64,000 nucleotides of DNA from JANQOH01 sp965201155 (lineage in GTDB: Bacteria; Pseudomonadota; Alphaproteobacteria; UBA7887): the NCBI GenBank assembly GCA_965201155.1, contig OZ241752.1:2790001-2854000 (forward strand). Direction: 5' to 3'. The notes under the pieces were generated by a model, which saw only the letters and a program-made list of their open reading frames with translations, did not search any database and was not told the origin of the DNA. Every line of letters starts with the position of its first letter. Position 1 is the stretch's first letter. Positions 42,863 through 51,640 of the stretch are shown here, in pieces. Position numbers and translations under genes: made by a program.

Positions 42863-43765
42863 GTGCCGGCGCCGCAGCCGCGGACGGACGCGCTCGCCCG
42901 CGCGCGCCGCGCCGCATCGCGCAGGCGCAAGGGCAAACTGGCGGCAGTGCGGCGCCTGTGCCGGAAGCTCACTGTTGAAGCCCCGGGAAAGATCGGCTGG
43001 TTCAACCGACTCGTCCTTGCCGCCATTCTCGCCACCGCTCTCGGCCTGGGTCTTGAAACCAGCGAGTTCGGGCAAGGCCATGCCGCCGCCATCTACACCG
43101 TCTACACCATCGCGCTGCTGGTCTTCGTGCTCGAAGCGGCAGTCAGGCTGACTGCTGTCTTTCCCCGTTTCGGGCGCTATTTCGGCGATGGCTGGAACCT
43201 GTTCGATTTCATCATTCTCGTTCTGGCGCTCATCCCCGACGAAGGTCCCTTCGCGCTGCTCGCGCGCCTGGCGCGGCTGTTGCGTGTCGTCCGCCTGTTC
43301 AGCGTTGTGCCGCAATTACGGCTGATCGTCTCGACATTGATCCGTTCCATGCCCGGCCTGGGGCATGTCGTCGTCCTGCTGTTGATCATATATTACGTCT
43401 ATGCGGTGGCCGGCGTGCACCTGTTCCGCGAGCACGACCCCGTTCACTGGGGAACGCTCGGCACGGCATTTCTCACCCTGTTCCGGGTCATGACGTTCGA
43501 GGACTGGACGGATGTAATGTATGTCGCCATGGCATTTCATCCGCTGAGCTGGATGTATTTCGTAAGTTTTGTGCTGTTGGCGGCAATCGTGATGACCAAT
43601 CTGGTTATCGCGGTGGTGATCAACAATTTGCAGGGCGCGCAAGTCGAGGTGGATATTTCGCTGCAGGGCAGCGAGGACACGCTGCGCGCGCTCCGACAGG
43701 AGGCGGAACGGGCGCGCGACGCGCTTGAGCGCGTGGAACGCCATATCGCTGATTTGAAAAAATGA
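42863..43765 (+). CDS. Single-domain voltage-gated cation channel, copy 2
   Basis: A paralogue of the channel before rmuC, with near-identical blocks (PRFGRYFGDGWNLFDF, VPQLRLIVSTLIRS, YYVYAVAGVHLFREHDPVHW, EDWTDVMYVAMA, AVVINNL). S4 arginines are at 135, 138, 141 and 144. The filter is Thr211-Phe-Glu213-Asp214-Trp-Thr-Asp217, differing from copy 1 only by Phe for Leu. It has a longer basic N-terminus (ARARRAASRRRKGK) and a C-terminal coiled coil. The GTG start lacks a clear ribosome site, so an internal GTG about 28 codons later is possible. The two copies could form homo- or heterotetramers. Confidence 0.88.
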   Translation: MPAPQPRTDALARARRAASRRRKGKLAAVRRLCRKLTVEAPGKIGWFNRLVLAAILATALGLGLETSEFGQGHAAAIYTVYTIALLVFVLEAAVRLTAVFPRFGRYFGDGWNLFDFIILVLALIPDEGPFALLARLARLLRVVRLFSVVPQLRLIVSTLIRSMPGLGHVVVLLLIIYYVYAVAGVHLFREHDPVHWGTLGTAFLTLFRVMTFEDWTDVMYVAMAFHPLSWMYFVSFVLLAAIVMTNLVIAVVINNLQGAQVEVDISLQGSEDTLRALRQEAERARDALERVERHIADLKK

Positions 43766-43843
43766 CCCCTCAGCCGGTAGGGCCGCCTGAGGCAAGGCGG
43801 ATTATCCTCCGCGGAGCCGATATTCCTCTTCCTCTGCGCGCAC

Positions 43844-45415
43844 ATGGCGCCGCGGGCCAGCGTTTCGAGGCAGGACCTCACACGGCGCATGTATGATGCG
43901 ACCTGGCTCTTGCGCGGCCATGCGCGCCGCCGCCTGCGCGGTCTCGCCCGGCTGGACGCCGGCGAAACGCAGCTTGGCGTGTTGCTGTCGCTGGTCGGCC
44001 GTGCGCAGGAAACCCGGTTTGGCCGCAACCACGATTTCAGCGCCATCCGTACCCTGGAGGATTTTCGTGCCCGCGTGCCGGTGCGCACTTATGAGGAATT
44101 CTGGGACAGCTACTGGCAAGGACCGTTTCCCCGGCTGACGGACTGCACCTGGCGCGGGGGCATTCCGTGGTTCGCGCTGTCGTCGGGAACGACGCGCGGG
44201 GCGACGAAGTTCATCCCCTACAGCCGTGAGATGAACCGGGCGAATATTCGCGCCGGAACGGACCTTCTCGTGCATCATCTGGCCAATCGGCCGCGCAGCC
44301 GCCTCCTTGCCGGGCGCAGTTTCATGCTTGGCGGCTCCACGGGTCTGGCCCGTCAGGCTCCGGGGGTCTATGCGGGCGATCTCAGCGGCATTGCCGCCGG
44401 CGCCATGCCGTTCTGGGCGCGGCTGCGCTATTTCCCGCCGCGCGAGGTCGAACTGCTGTCCGACTGGGAGGAGAAAATCGAGCGCCTCGCCCACCCGGCG
44501 CTGCGGGCCGACATCAGGGCCGTAGCCGGAACCCCGAGCTGGCTGCTGATCTGTTTCGACCGGCTGCTGGAAATTGCCGGTGCGCCGGGCGGACGCCTGG
44601 CCGACATCTGGCCCAATCTGGAATTGCTCATCCATGGCGGTGTCGCATGGCCGCCCTATAGCGACCGCTTCGCGGCGCTGCTTGACGGTAGCCGCGCCGA
44701 GACGCGCGAAGTCTATCCCGCCAGCGAAGGGTTTTTCGGTATCGCCGACGGCGCGCCGGGCGCCGGGATGAGGCTGCTGCTGGACAATGAAATCTTCTAT
44801 GAGTTCCTGCCCGTGGACCAGCTTGACGCACCTGCGCCCGCCTGCTGTTGGATCGGTGACGTCGAGCTTGGCATCAATTATGCCTTGGTGGTTTCCACGG
44901 CCGCCGGCCTGTGGCGTTACGCGGTCGGCGACACGGTAATGCTTGTCAGCCGCGATCCGCCGCGCGTGCATGCCACAGGACGCACCGGCGCCATGCTGTC
45001 GGCGTTCGGGGAGCATGTGATCATCTCCGAACTCGAACAGGCGGTGGCGCAGGCAGCGCAGGATGCGGGAGCGACCGTGAGTGATTTCGCCGTTGGCAGC
45101 CTGTTTTCCGACCGTGCCGGCGCGCGCGGCGGGCATCTTCATGTGGTGGAGTTCGAGACCGGCCTGGACGAACCGCGGCTGGCCCGCTTTGCCGCACGCC
45201 TTGATGCGGAATTATCCCGCCTCAATGAGGATTACGCCGCGCACCGCGCCGGGGGGTGGGGGCTGGATCCGCCGCGTCTCGCGGTCATGGCACCCGGCGG
45301 CTTCGCCGCCTGGATGAAAAGCCGCGGCAAGCTCGGCGGTCAGAACAAGGTTCCCCGCGTCATCAACGACCCGGAATTGTTTGGTTCCCTGCGCCGTTTC
45401 GCCGCTGCGCGGTGA
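43844..45415 (+). CDS. GH3-family acyl-acid amido synthetase-like protein
   Basis: GH3 enzymes adenylate small carboxylic acids and join them to amino acids; they are best known from plants. The 523-residue product has ATP motif 1 SSGTTRGATKFIPYS, motif 2 YPASEGFFGIAD and motif 3 LWRYAVGDTVML, with the C-terminal cap (GGWGLDPPRLAVMAPGGFAAWM, written as GGWGLDPPRLAVM and APGGFAAWM, and KLGGQNKVPRVIND). The first ATG has no good ribosome site; an ATG 15 codons later is an alternative. Bacterial members are scattered and mostly uncharacterised, so the acid and amine substrates are unknown. Confidence 0.85.
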   Translation: MAPRASVSRQDLTRRMYDATWLLRGHARRRLRGLARLDAGETQLGVLLSLVGRAQETRFGRNHDFSAIRTLEDFRARVPVRTYEEFWDSYWQGPFPRLTDCTWRGGIPWFALSSGTTRGATKFIPYSREMNRANIRAGTDLLVHHLANRPRSRLLAGRSFMLGGSTGLARQAPGVYAGDLSGIAAGAMPFWARLRYFPPREVELLSDWEEKIERLAHPALRADIRAVAGTPSWLLICFDRLLEIAGAPGGRLADIWPNLELLIHGGVAWPPYSDRFAALLDGSRAETREVYPASEGFFGIADGAPGAGMRLLLDNEIFYEFLPVDQLDAPAPACCWIGDVELGINYALVVSTAAGLWRYAVGDTVMLVSRDPPRVHATGRTGAMLSAFGEHVIISELEQAVAQAAQDAGATVSDFAVGSLFSDRAGARGGHLHVVEFETGLDEPRLARFAARLDAELSRLNEDYAAHRAGGWGLDPPRLAVMAPGGFAAWMKSRGKLGGQNKVPRVINDPELFGSLRRFAAAR

Positions 45416-45439
45416 TGACGGGACGACGTGTCGCGACCG

Positions 45440-46231
45440 TTACGGGCCGAAGCGCCGGACAAGCGCGAGTCGAACGACGCCCAGCTTGTTCTCGACATGG
45501 TAGGGGCACGGCCGGCGCGATTTCTCCGGGCCGCAGCGGTTGTCGCCCGATCGATTCACATGATGGGTGCTGCGCCCGAAGTCGTAATACAGGCCCTCCA
45601 GCCGGACGCTCCAAGCCTCGTTCAGCGGCGCCTCGACGCCGGCGCCGACCGTCCAGCCAAGCGCCGTCGAGCGGTCGCGGAAGGAATCATCGGGGTCGAT
45701 GCGCTCCGGCATCCCCTGCCCGAAATCAATGTCCGTCACCGAACTGTCCATGCGCGCGAGCGCCGGACCGCCGGAGACAGACAATACTGCCGGACCCACC
45801 GGCAGTTCGATCCCCGCGCGCGCGGCGGCGACCCATCGAAACTCCGTTTTCACCGTCTCGTCCAGGCCTTCGGGATCAAGCTGGTTTGAGCTTGCCGACT
45901 GGCCACCCGTCATGCCGTCCAGTTCCACCTTCAGCGGCATTCCGTGGAAAGCGAGCCTGTTGCCGAACAGCAACCCGCCGACCAGCCCGATATCGCGGTA
46001 ATCGACGGCCCAGCCGGGATTGCCCCAATTGGCGAAGCCCTCCAGGTCAATGATCCGGTTGTCGGCGCGCCCGAAGCCTGCGAACGCACCCACATAGGTT
46101 TCCGACTCACGGGGAGTCTGGTCGCCGTCCCCTGCGCTTGCGGGGACAGCGGCAATGAGCGCTGCAAACGGCGCGGCACAGACGAGCGGCCAGTGAGTCC
46201 ACTTCTGCGCGGGGGCGGGAATTTCGTCCAT
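45440..46231 (-). CDS. Outer-membrane beta-barrel protein
   Basis: A 263-residue exported protein. The signal region has a hydrophobic stretch (WPLVCAAPFAALIAAVPASAG). The mature part has alternating amphipathic strands with turn-rich connections: TYVGAFAGFGRADNRI, VKTEFRWVAAARAGIELP, GWTVGAGVEAPLNEAWSVRLEGLYYDFG (split here as GWTVGAGVEAPLNEAW and SVRLEGLYYDFG). It ends VVRLALVRRF-GP, close to the C-terminal aromatic signal. This is the pattern of small OmpA-like porins of alphaproteobacteria. The ATG with GAGG eight bases upstream is preferred over a TTG six codons earlier. Confidence 0.75.
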   Translation of the reverse strand: MDEIPAPAQKWTHWPLVCAAPFAALIAAVPASAGDGDQTPRESETYVGAFAGFGRADNRIIDLEGFANWGNPGWAVDYRDIGLVGGLLFGNRLAFHGMPLKVELDGMTGGQSASSNQLDPEGLDETVKTEFRWVAAARAGIELPVGPAVLSVSGGPALARMDSSVTDIDFGQGMPERIDPDDSFRDRSTALGWTVGAGVEAPLNEAWSVRLEGLYYDFGRSTHHVNRSGDNRCGPEKSRRPCPYHVENKLGVVRLALVRRFGP

Positions 46232-46417
46232 GACGATCGCCTCGTTCAAATTGCGGTCTCTTCGGGTACTGCTGCCGTGTCCTCTGGGGTCTGACCAGTA
46301 GGCAGGGTTTTCTATCCTACCACGGCGCTGCGTGGCGAGAGAACTGCTGGCGCCGCGGCACGTCGTTGATTTGTTCAGGTGATGTTATAGGCTGCGCTCC
46401 GTCGTTCCGCCTGGAGA

Positions 46418-47356
46418 GTGTCCGCCTTGTGTATTTCCCGATTGTGGCGCCTGTGCGCCGTCGCGCCGTTCGTGCTGACCGCATCGATTCTGCCGGCGCA
46501 TGGTGGTGAAATTCTCGATACCGTCCCGCGTACCGTGGTCATGTCCGCCTACACGCCTGAACTCGAATTGCTCAAGGGCGAACTCACCGACCGGGCAACC
46601 CACACGGTGAACGGATTGGAGTTTTCGACCGGCAGACTGCAAGGGCAGGACGTCGTCATGTTCCTGAGCGGCGTCAGTATCGTGAACGCGACCATGACGG
46701 CGCAGCTCGCGCTGGAGCGCTTCAATGTCGAACGCATCATTTTCTCCGGCATTGCCGGCGGGGTGGATCCGTCCCTGCGCATCGGCGCAGTCGCGATCCC
46801 AGACCGCTGGGGCCAGTATCTGGAGGCAGTGTTTGCTCGCGAAGGGGAACAGGAGGGCGAATGGGTGGGGCTGCCGCCGTTCTTCGAGTATCCGTACAGG
46901 AATTTCGGCATGATGCACCCGCGCTCGGTCCGCGTGTCGAGGGCGGACTCCGACGGTCTCGAAGCGCGGTTCTGGTTTCCCGTGGACGAAGACCTTCTGG
47001 CGCTTGCACGGGAGGCGGTATCGGGCGTGGCGCTCGAACGATGCGGACGCGGCCTGTGTCTCGAGCACCAGCCGGCCATCATTGTCGGCGGCAGCGGCGT
47101 CTCCGGCGGCGCCTTCGTCGATAATGCCGATTTCCGGGAATATGTGTTCGACACGTTTCAGGCGCAGGTACTGGATATGGAAAGCGCTGCTGTTGCCCAT
47201 GTCGCCTATGCGAACGACGTTCCGTTCATCGCCGTGCGCAGCGTGGCCGACCTGGCCGGCGGCGGTCCCGGCGAAAATGAAGTTGCGGTGTTTTTCGGCT
47301 TGGCCGCCGACAATGCGGCAACGATCGTCAAGGCGCTGCTGGAGCGCCTCGAATAA
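46418..47356 (+). CDS. Exported MTA/SAH-nucleosidase-like phosphorylase-family protein
   Basis: A 312-residue member of the purine nucleoside phosphorylase/nucleosidase superfamily. Core motifs are MSAYTPELELLK, FLSGVSIVNATMTAQLALE, IFSGIAGGVDPSL and the substrate-binding VLDMESAAVAHVA followed by FIAVRSVADLAGG (catalytic Asp). Unlike cytoplasmic MTAN, it has an N-terminal hydrophobic segment ending LPAHGG that looks like a signal peptide, and an insertion around residues 130-190. The start is uncertain: GTG at 46418 lies too close to GGAGAG, and TTG at 46427 would be better spaced. Confidence 0.78.
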   Translation: MSALCISRLWRLCAVAPFVLTASILPAHGGEILDTVPRTVVMSAYTPELELLKGELTDRATHTVNGLEFSTGRLQGQDVVMFLSGVSIVNATMTAQLALERFNVERIIFSGIAGGVDPSLRIGAVAIPDRWGQYLEAVFAREGEQEGEWVGLPPFFEYPYRNFGMMHPRSVRVSRADSDGLEARFWFPVDEDLLALAREAVSGVALERCGRGLCLEHQPAIIVGGSGVSGGAFVDNADFREYVFDTFQAQVLDMESAAVAHVAYANDVPFIAVRSVADLAGGGPGENEVAVFFGLAADNAATIVKALLERLE

Positions 47357-47397
47357 CTTCCTGCACCCGCCCCGCACCGCTTACGAGGAGCAAGTAC

Positions 47398-48141
47398 ATG
47401 AGCGCCGACATTCGCTATGACGCTTTCTCGGCCCTGTCCTTTGACTGCTACGGGACTCTGATCGACTGGGAAAGCGGGATATTGGCGGCGCTGGCGCCGT
47501 GGCGGGCGCGCTGCGGCGTCGATGCGGAGGCTGAAGCGTTGCTGGCGGCCTTCGCGCGCCATGAATCGGCGGTGGAGCATGAGCAGCCCGGCGCGCTCTA
47601 TCCCGACATTCTGACGGCGGTGATGGGCCGCATTTCCGACCAGTTTCGCGCTCCCGCAACAGCCGCCGAATGTGCCGCGTTCGGGGCTTCGGTCGGCAAC
47701 TGGCCCGCCTTCCCGGACAGCGCCGGGGCCCTTGCCCGCCTGAAGCAGCATTTCCGCCTGTGCGTGCTGTCCAACGTGGACAAGGAGAGCTTTGCCCGGT
47801 CGGCTGCCCGCCTCGGTGTCGCGTTCGATCATGTCTGGACGGCGCAGGATATCGGCTCCTACAAACCGGACCCGCGCAATTTCCGTTACATGATCGACCG
47901 CCTGGCCGACCTCGGCACGCCCCGGGAACAGATTTTGCATGTCGCGCAAAGCCTGTATCACGATCATGGCCCGGCGCAGGAAGCCGGCCTCCGCAGCGTC
48001 TGGATCGACCGCCGCGCCGGACGCGCCGGCGGCGCCACGCGCGCGCCATCGCCGGCGGCGCGCTTCGATGCGCGTTTCGAGACGCTGGCCGGTTTCGCGG
48101 ATGCCGTTACTCGTCTTCCTCGCCCGGACGACCGGGAATGA
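47398..48141 (+). CDS. HAD-superfamily hydrolase, haloacid dehalogenase type II
   Basis: A 247-residue protein close to L-2-haloacid dehalogenases. The nucleophile motif is LSFDCYGTLIDW (Asp in FDCYGT). Motif II is VLSNVDKESF, the lysine motif GSYKPDPRNF, and motif IV ILHVAQSLYHDHGPA. Natural substrates may be phosphate esters rather than haloacids. GAGGAG precedes the ATG. The last 35 bases overlap the end of yacG on the other strand. Confidence 0.87.
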   Translation: MSADIRYDAFSALSFDCYGTLIDWESGILAALAPWRARCGVDAEAEALLAAFARHESAVEHEQPGALYPDILTAVMGRISDQFRAPATAAECAAFGASVGNWPAFPDSAGALARLKQHFRLCVLSNVDKESFARSAARLGVAFDHVWTAQDIGSYKPDPRNFRYMIDRLADLGTPREQILHVAQSLYHDHGPAQEAGLRSVWIDRRAGRAGGATRAPSPAARFDARFETLAGFADAVTRLPRPDDRE

Positions 48142-48286
48142 CATAGACACCTTTCAGCCAGCGCCCGAGGTCCACTTCACGGCACCGCACGGAACAGAAC
48201 GGGTGATGCGCTGCCGCTACCGCCTGCCCGCACACCGGACAGGTGCGCTTGTTCTCGCCATTGCCGGATGCCGGCGCCTTCGTCAT
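48107..48286 (-). CDS. yacG: DNA gyrase inhibitor YacG, zinc-binding
   Basis: A 59-residue zinc-ribbon protein that in E. coli binds GyrB. The four zinc ligands are in CPVCG and FCSVRCREVDLGRW. The acidic tail PGEEDE is typical. The ATG at 48286 has GGAG nine bases upstream; an ATG five codons earlier (48301) is possible. It follows rng by about 20 bases at the end of the conserved block. Its 3' end overlaps the convergent HAD gene. Confidence 0.88.
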   Translation of the reverse strand: MTKAPASGNGENKRTCPVCGQAVAAAHHPFCSVRCREVDLGRWLKGVYVIPGRPGEEDE

Positions 48287-48307
48287 GGCATATTTCTCCA
48301 TCTGCGC

Positions 48308-49720
48308 TCAGGAATGGATCGCGGTGACCTCGAAACGCTCACGCGGGCACGCCGGGTCGGGGTGCCAGTCAACGGTGCACGCGGCGTTGACAGCAGTGCT
48401 GATACTGCCCTCCAGTGCACGCACAGCCTCCGGTGATGCGTGAACCGCGAGCCGCCGCCCCGGTGTTGCTGCCGCCTGCGCGAGGCAGGCGCGGGCAATT
48501 TCGCAGGCGACGGCAAAGGCAGATTTGCGCTGCCCGCCGGTGCAGGCGGCGCAGGGCTCGGTCAACAACTCGGCGAGTGAGGGCCCGCGGCGTTGGCGCG
48601 TGAGTTCCACGGTGCCGAATTGCGATATGGGGGCGACGCGCACGGTTGCATCGTCGCAGGAAGCGGCGGCGCGCACGGCGCGCACGATGCGCTCGCCGTC
48701 CTCCGGGTTTGCTGTGCCCGCGAAGTCGATGACCACCAGACCGGCAATATTGCGCAGGCGCAATTGCCGCGCGATTTCCTGCGCTGCCGTGAGATTGAGA
48801 CGCAGGGCAGCCTTGCCTGAAGCGCGTTCGCTGAAACCGGCGCTGTCCACATCGATAGCGTGGAGGGCTTCCGTGCGTTCGATTGTCAGTGCGCCGCCAT
48901 TCGTGAGCGGTACGCGCGGCTCAAGCAGACCGTCAATTTCCTCGGCGATGCCCTTGGCGGTGAACAGCGGTTCGCGCCCGCTATGGCGGTGAAGCCGTCG
49001 CAACAGCCCGGGCGCCCAGCATTCTGCCCAGGCGCGCGCGCGCAAAAACGCCTCGTCCTCGTCAATGACGATGAGCGCCTCTGCGGGCGCGTCGCGCAGC
49101 ATGCGCTCCACTGTTCCGAACTCGCGCCGCAGCAGGCGCGGCGGCGCACCGCGCGCGGCCGTGCTGTCTATGGCGCTGGCGGTGTCGGATAATCGCGCCA
49201 GATCGGCCTCAAGTTCCGCGTCGTCAGCGCTGGCTGCGACCGTGCGCACCACGGCGCCGCCGCCATCTGCACCAAGCGTGCGCCGCGCCGTCGCCTGCAG
49301 GCGGCAACGCACTGTGCCGCCCGCGATGCGGCGTGACACCGAGACGCCGCGCGTGCCGGGCCGGTAGACTGCGAGCCGCCCGGAAAGCGCCAGGCGGGCA
49401 GACAAATGCGCGCCCTTGCCGGGTGTTGGGTCCCGCACCACCTGGACGACAACATCCTGTCCCTCATGGCAGCGCGCGGCAATCGGGCCGTGCGCGCCGG
49501 GCGCATCCTTGCCATTCAGAAACCCTTCACGCTCCAGCCCGCAATCGACAAAGGCGGCATCGAGCGGAGCAACAATGCGCGTCACGCGCCCCAGATAAAC
49601 ATTGCCTACCAGACTGGCGCGGTCCCGGCGCGCGCAATGAAGGAACTGCGCCTTTCCGTCAACTGTGCGCGCCGCGCGTACAAGGCCCGGATCGACGGAT
49701 ATCAGGAGTTGCTCCCTCAC
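48308..49720 (-). CDS. rng: Ribonuclease E/G family protein (RNase G-like)
   Basis: An endoribonuclease for rRNA or mRNA processing. The 470-residue product has an S1-like domain (SLVGNVYLGRVTRIVAPLDAAFVDCG, split as SLVGNVYLGRVTRI and VAPLDAAFVDCG). The DNase I-like catalytic core carries the two magnesium Asp motifs HAIDVDSAGF and VVIDFAGTANPEDG. The zinc-link is EPCAACTG. The RNase E-type C-terminal scaffold is absent, so the RNase G form is favoured. Its GTG start overlaps the maf stop (GTGA). Confidence 0.9.
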   Translation of the reverse strand: MREQLLISVDPGLVRAARTVDGKAQFLHCARRDRASLVGNVYLGRVTRIVAPLDAAFVDCGLEREGFLNGKDAPGAHGPIAARCHEGQDVVVQVVRDPTPGKGAHLSARLALSGRLAVYRPGTRGVSVSRRIAGGTVRCRLQATARRTLGADGGGAVVRTVAASADDAELEADLARLSDTASAIDSTAARGAPPRLLRREFGTVERMLRDAPAEALIVIDEDEAFLRARAWAECWAPGLLRRLHRHSGREPLFTAKGIAEEIDGLLEPRVPLTNGGALTIERTEALHAIDVDSAGFSERASGKAALRLNLTAAQEIARQLRLRNIAGLVVIDFAGTANPEDGERIVRAVRAAASCDDATVRVAPISQFGTVELTRQRRGPSLAELLTEPCAACTGGQRKSAFAVACEIARACLAQAAATPGRRLAVHASPEAVRALEGSISTAVNAACTVDWHPDPACPRERFEVTAIHS

Positions 49721-50340
49721 TTGGCAAATTCCACCGGATAGCCGAGTCCGGCCAGCATCATGCGAGTCTCATGCAGCGGCAGCCCCACGATATTCGAACA
49801 TGAGCCGTTAACTGCGATAACGAAAGCGCCGGCGCGCCCTTGTATGGCATAGCCGCCTGCCTTGTCCCGCCATTCCTCCGACGCGATATAGCGGCGGATT
49901 TCACCGGTTGTGAGGCGCTTGAAGCGCACCTGGGAGGTAACGGTGCGGGCGGCAGTGCGCCCGTCGGGCGCGACGGCGGCAATGCCGGTATGCACCCGGT
50001 GGCGGCGACCGGACAGCAGCCGCAGAAATGCGTCCGCCTGTGCCGCGTCGGCCGGCTTGCCGAGCGCGCGGCGGCCGCAGGCGACCACGGTGTCGGCGGC
50101 GACTACCCACGCCGGTGCCGCGTCGGCGTGCGCCGCAACCGCGGCTGCGGCAGCAGCCTTCGCGGCGGCCAGCCGCTGCGCCAGCGCACGCGGCAATTCG
50201 CCGGCGCGCGGTGTTTCGTCGATATCGGCGGGCTGAACCCTGGCCGGTGGCAGGCCGATCTGTTCTAGAAGCGCCAGACGCCGGGGCGAGGCAGAGGCCA
50301 GCACCAGTACTGCGTGCGGCCGCGCCGCGCCGTCGCTCAC
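49717..50340 (-). CDS. maf: Maf-family nucleoside triphosphate pyrophosphatase
   Basis: Hydrolyses dTTP/UTP or modified nucleotides to monophosphates. The 207-residue product shows LASASPRRLALLEQIGL at the N-terminus, the catalytic VVAADTVVACGRRALGKP and GKAGGYAIQGRAGAFV (here DKAGGYAIQGRAG), with NIVGLPLHETRMML near the C-terminus. The GTG start overlaps the infA stop and its own stop overlaps rng, so the three are tightly coupled. Confidence 0.93.
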   Translation of the reverse strand: MSDGAARPHAVLVLASASPRRLALLEQIGLPPARVQPADIDETPRAGELPRALAQRLAAAKAAAAAAVAAHADAAPAWVVAADTVVACGRRALGKPADAAQADAFLRLLSGRRHRVHTGIAAVAPDGRTAARTVTSQVRFKRLTTGEIRRYIASEEWRDKAGGYAIQGRAGAFVIAVNGSCSNIVGLPLHETRMMLAGLGYPVEFAK

Positions 50341-50555
50341 TTATGCCGAAAAATGATGCGGCCCTTGGTCAGATCATAAGGGGTCATCTCGACCGTTACC
50401 CGATCGCCGACAAGAACGCGGATGCGGTTCTTGCGCATACGTCCGGATGTGTGGGCCAATATTTCATGCTCGTTCTCAAGCACTACCCGGAACATCGCAT
50501 TGGGCAGGACATCCTTCACAGTCCCTTGAAATTCAATCATTTCCTCTTTTGGCAT
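50337..50555 (-). CDS. infA: Translation initiation factor IF-1
   Basis: A 72-residue OB-fold protein of the usual length. It contains MIEFQGTVKDVLPNAMFRV, ILAHTSGRMRKNRIRVLVGD and VTVEMTPYDLTKGRI. The start MPKEE is chosen since it matches IF-1 N-termini; the open frame continues 12 codons upstream without homology. It is followed without gap by maf. The 132-base space upstream should hold its promoter. Confidence 0.96.
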   Translation of the reverse strand: MPKEEMIEFQGTVKDVLPNAMFRVVLENEHEILAHTSGRMRKNRIRVLVGDRVTVEMTPYDLTKGRIIFRHK

Positions 50556-50687
50556 GCAAACTCCTTCAACACCAAACGCGGATTGCTGCACCTGACAATG
50601 CGCAAATGTCGCCGCGGGTCAAGCCGTCCGGCCCGTTCCGCTGCACTCACTCGCCGAAACATGTGAAATTGCTGCATGGCCGCCCCC

Positions 50688-51119
50688 TCATACGGGCGCA
50701 CCGGGGAGTTCGAGCCGCGCCTTGATGCGCGCCATCAGCCCGTCGCGAACCTCGCGATAGGCGGCGAGACGCACATGGCGCGCGCCTTCCACCAGCGACG
50801 GATCGAATATATTCCACATTTCCGCGGTGGTTGCCCGGGCGCGCGTGAGTTCCACCGCGCGATGATGCGCGTTCGGCGACAGCGATATGATCAGGTCGAA
50901 GGATTCATCGTCCAGATCGTCGAACGTCTTGGGCCGATGGCCCGATATGTCGATGCCGATCTCGTCCATCGCCGCAACTGCGAAACTATCGAGTTGACCG
51001 CAGCGCAATCCCACGGAATCGACAAATATCACCCGGCGATAGAGGAATTTGGTCAGGCCCTCCGCCATCGGTGAGCGCAGGGCATTGTTGGTGCAGGCGA
51101 ACAGGACGCTGCCGACCAT
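50688..51119 (-). CDS. Low-molecular-weight phosphotyrosine phosphatase family protein
   Basis: A 143-residue protein with the P-loop CTNNALRSP (Cys9, Arg15), fitting CxxxxxRS, and a general-acid Asp near the C-terminus (NIFDPSL). Members act as protein phosphatases or ArsC-type arsenate reductases. The conserved position between UPF0262 and infA suggests a housekeeping role in this lineage. It starts 11 bases after the UPF0262 gene. Confidence 0.87.
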   Translation of the reverse strand: MVGSVLFACTNNALRSPMAEGLTKFLYRRVIFVDSVGLRCGQLDSFAVAAMDEIGIDISGHRPKTFDDLDDESFDLIISLSPNAHHRAVELTRARATTAEMWNIFDPSLVEGARHVRLAAYREVRDGLMARIKARLELPGAPV

Positions 51120-51130
51120 CGCCGCGGCGC

Positions 51131-51640
51131 TCAAACCCGCAGATGCAGCACGCACAGCAGCGTAAACAGCCGCCGCGCGGTATTGAAATCGATGCGCGCG
51201 TTGTTCTCCAGCTTCTCCCTGAGAAGGCGCGCGCCTTCATCGTGAAGGGCGCGCCGGCCCATATCCAGCGCTTCGATACGCGACGGCGGCGCGGCGCGGA
51301 TCGCCTCGAAATAGTTCCCGCAGACCGTGAAATAATCCTTGATGAGGCGGCGAAACCCTGTCAGTGCCAATGTCACGATCAATGTGTCGCCGGGTTTATC
51401 GGCGGACTGCGGGTCTTCGCTCGCCGGTCGAATGTGCATCTCCAGACGGTTTTCGACAATCGCGAGATGTACCGCATAGGGGCCGGGCGGCGTGCCGGCC
51501 GGTGCGAAGCGGTTGTCTTCCAGCAAATCGAAAATCGCTACCCGGCGTTCATGTTCGATTTCCGGGTTCCAGCGTGCGGCGGAACCTTCGTCGAGAGTGA
51601 TATCGACAATCCGCGCGCCGGGGCAGTCGGGGTCTGTCAC
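51131..51640 (-). CDS. UPF0262 family protein
   Basis: A 169-residue alphaproteobacterial protein of unknown function. Recognisable segments are EHERRVAIFDLLEDN, HLAIVENRLEMHIR, LTGFRRLIKDYFTVCGNYF and DFNTARRLFTLLCVLHLRV. No catalytic motif is evident. Its GTG start overlaps the hisD stop, and the next gene follows 11 bases later, which is the usual context of this family. Confidence 0.88.
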   Translation of the reverse strand: MTDPDCPGARIVDITLDEGSAARWNPEIEHERRVAIFDLLEDNRFAPAGTPPGPYAVHLAIVENRLEMHIRPASEDPQSADKPGDTLIVTLALTGFRRLIKDYFTVCGNYFEAIRAAPPSRIEALDMGRRALHDEGARLLREKLENNARIDFNTARRLFTLLCVLHLRV

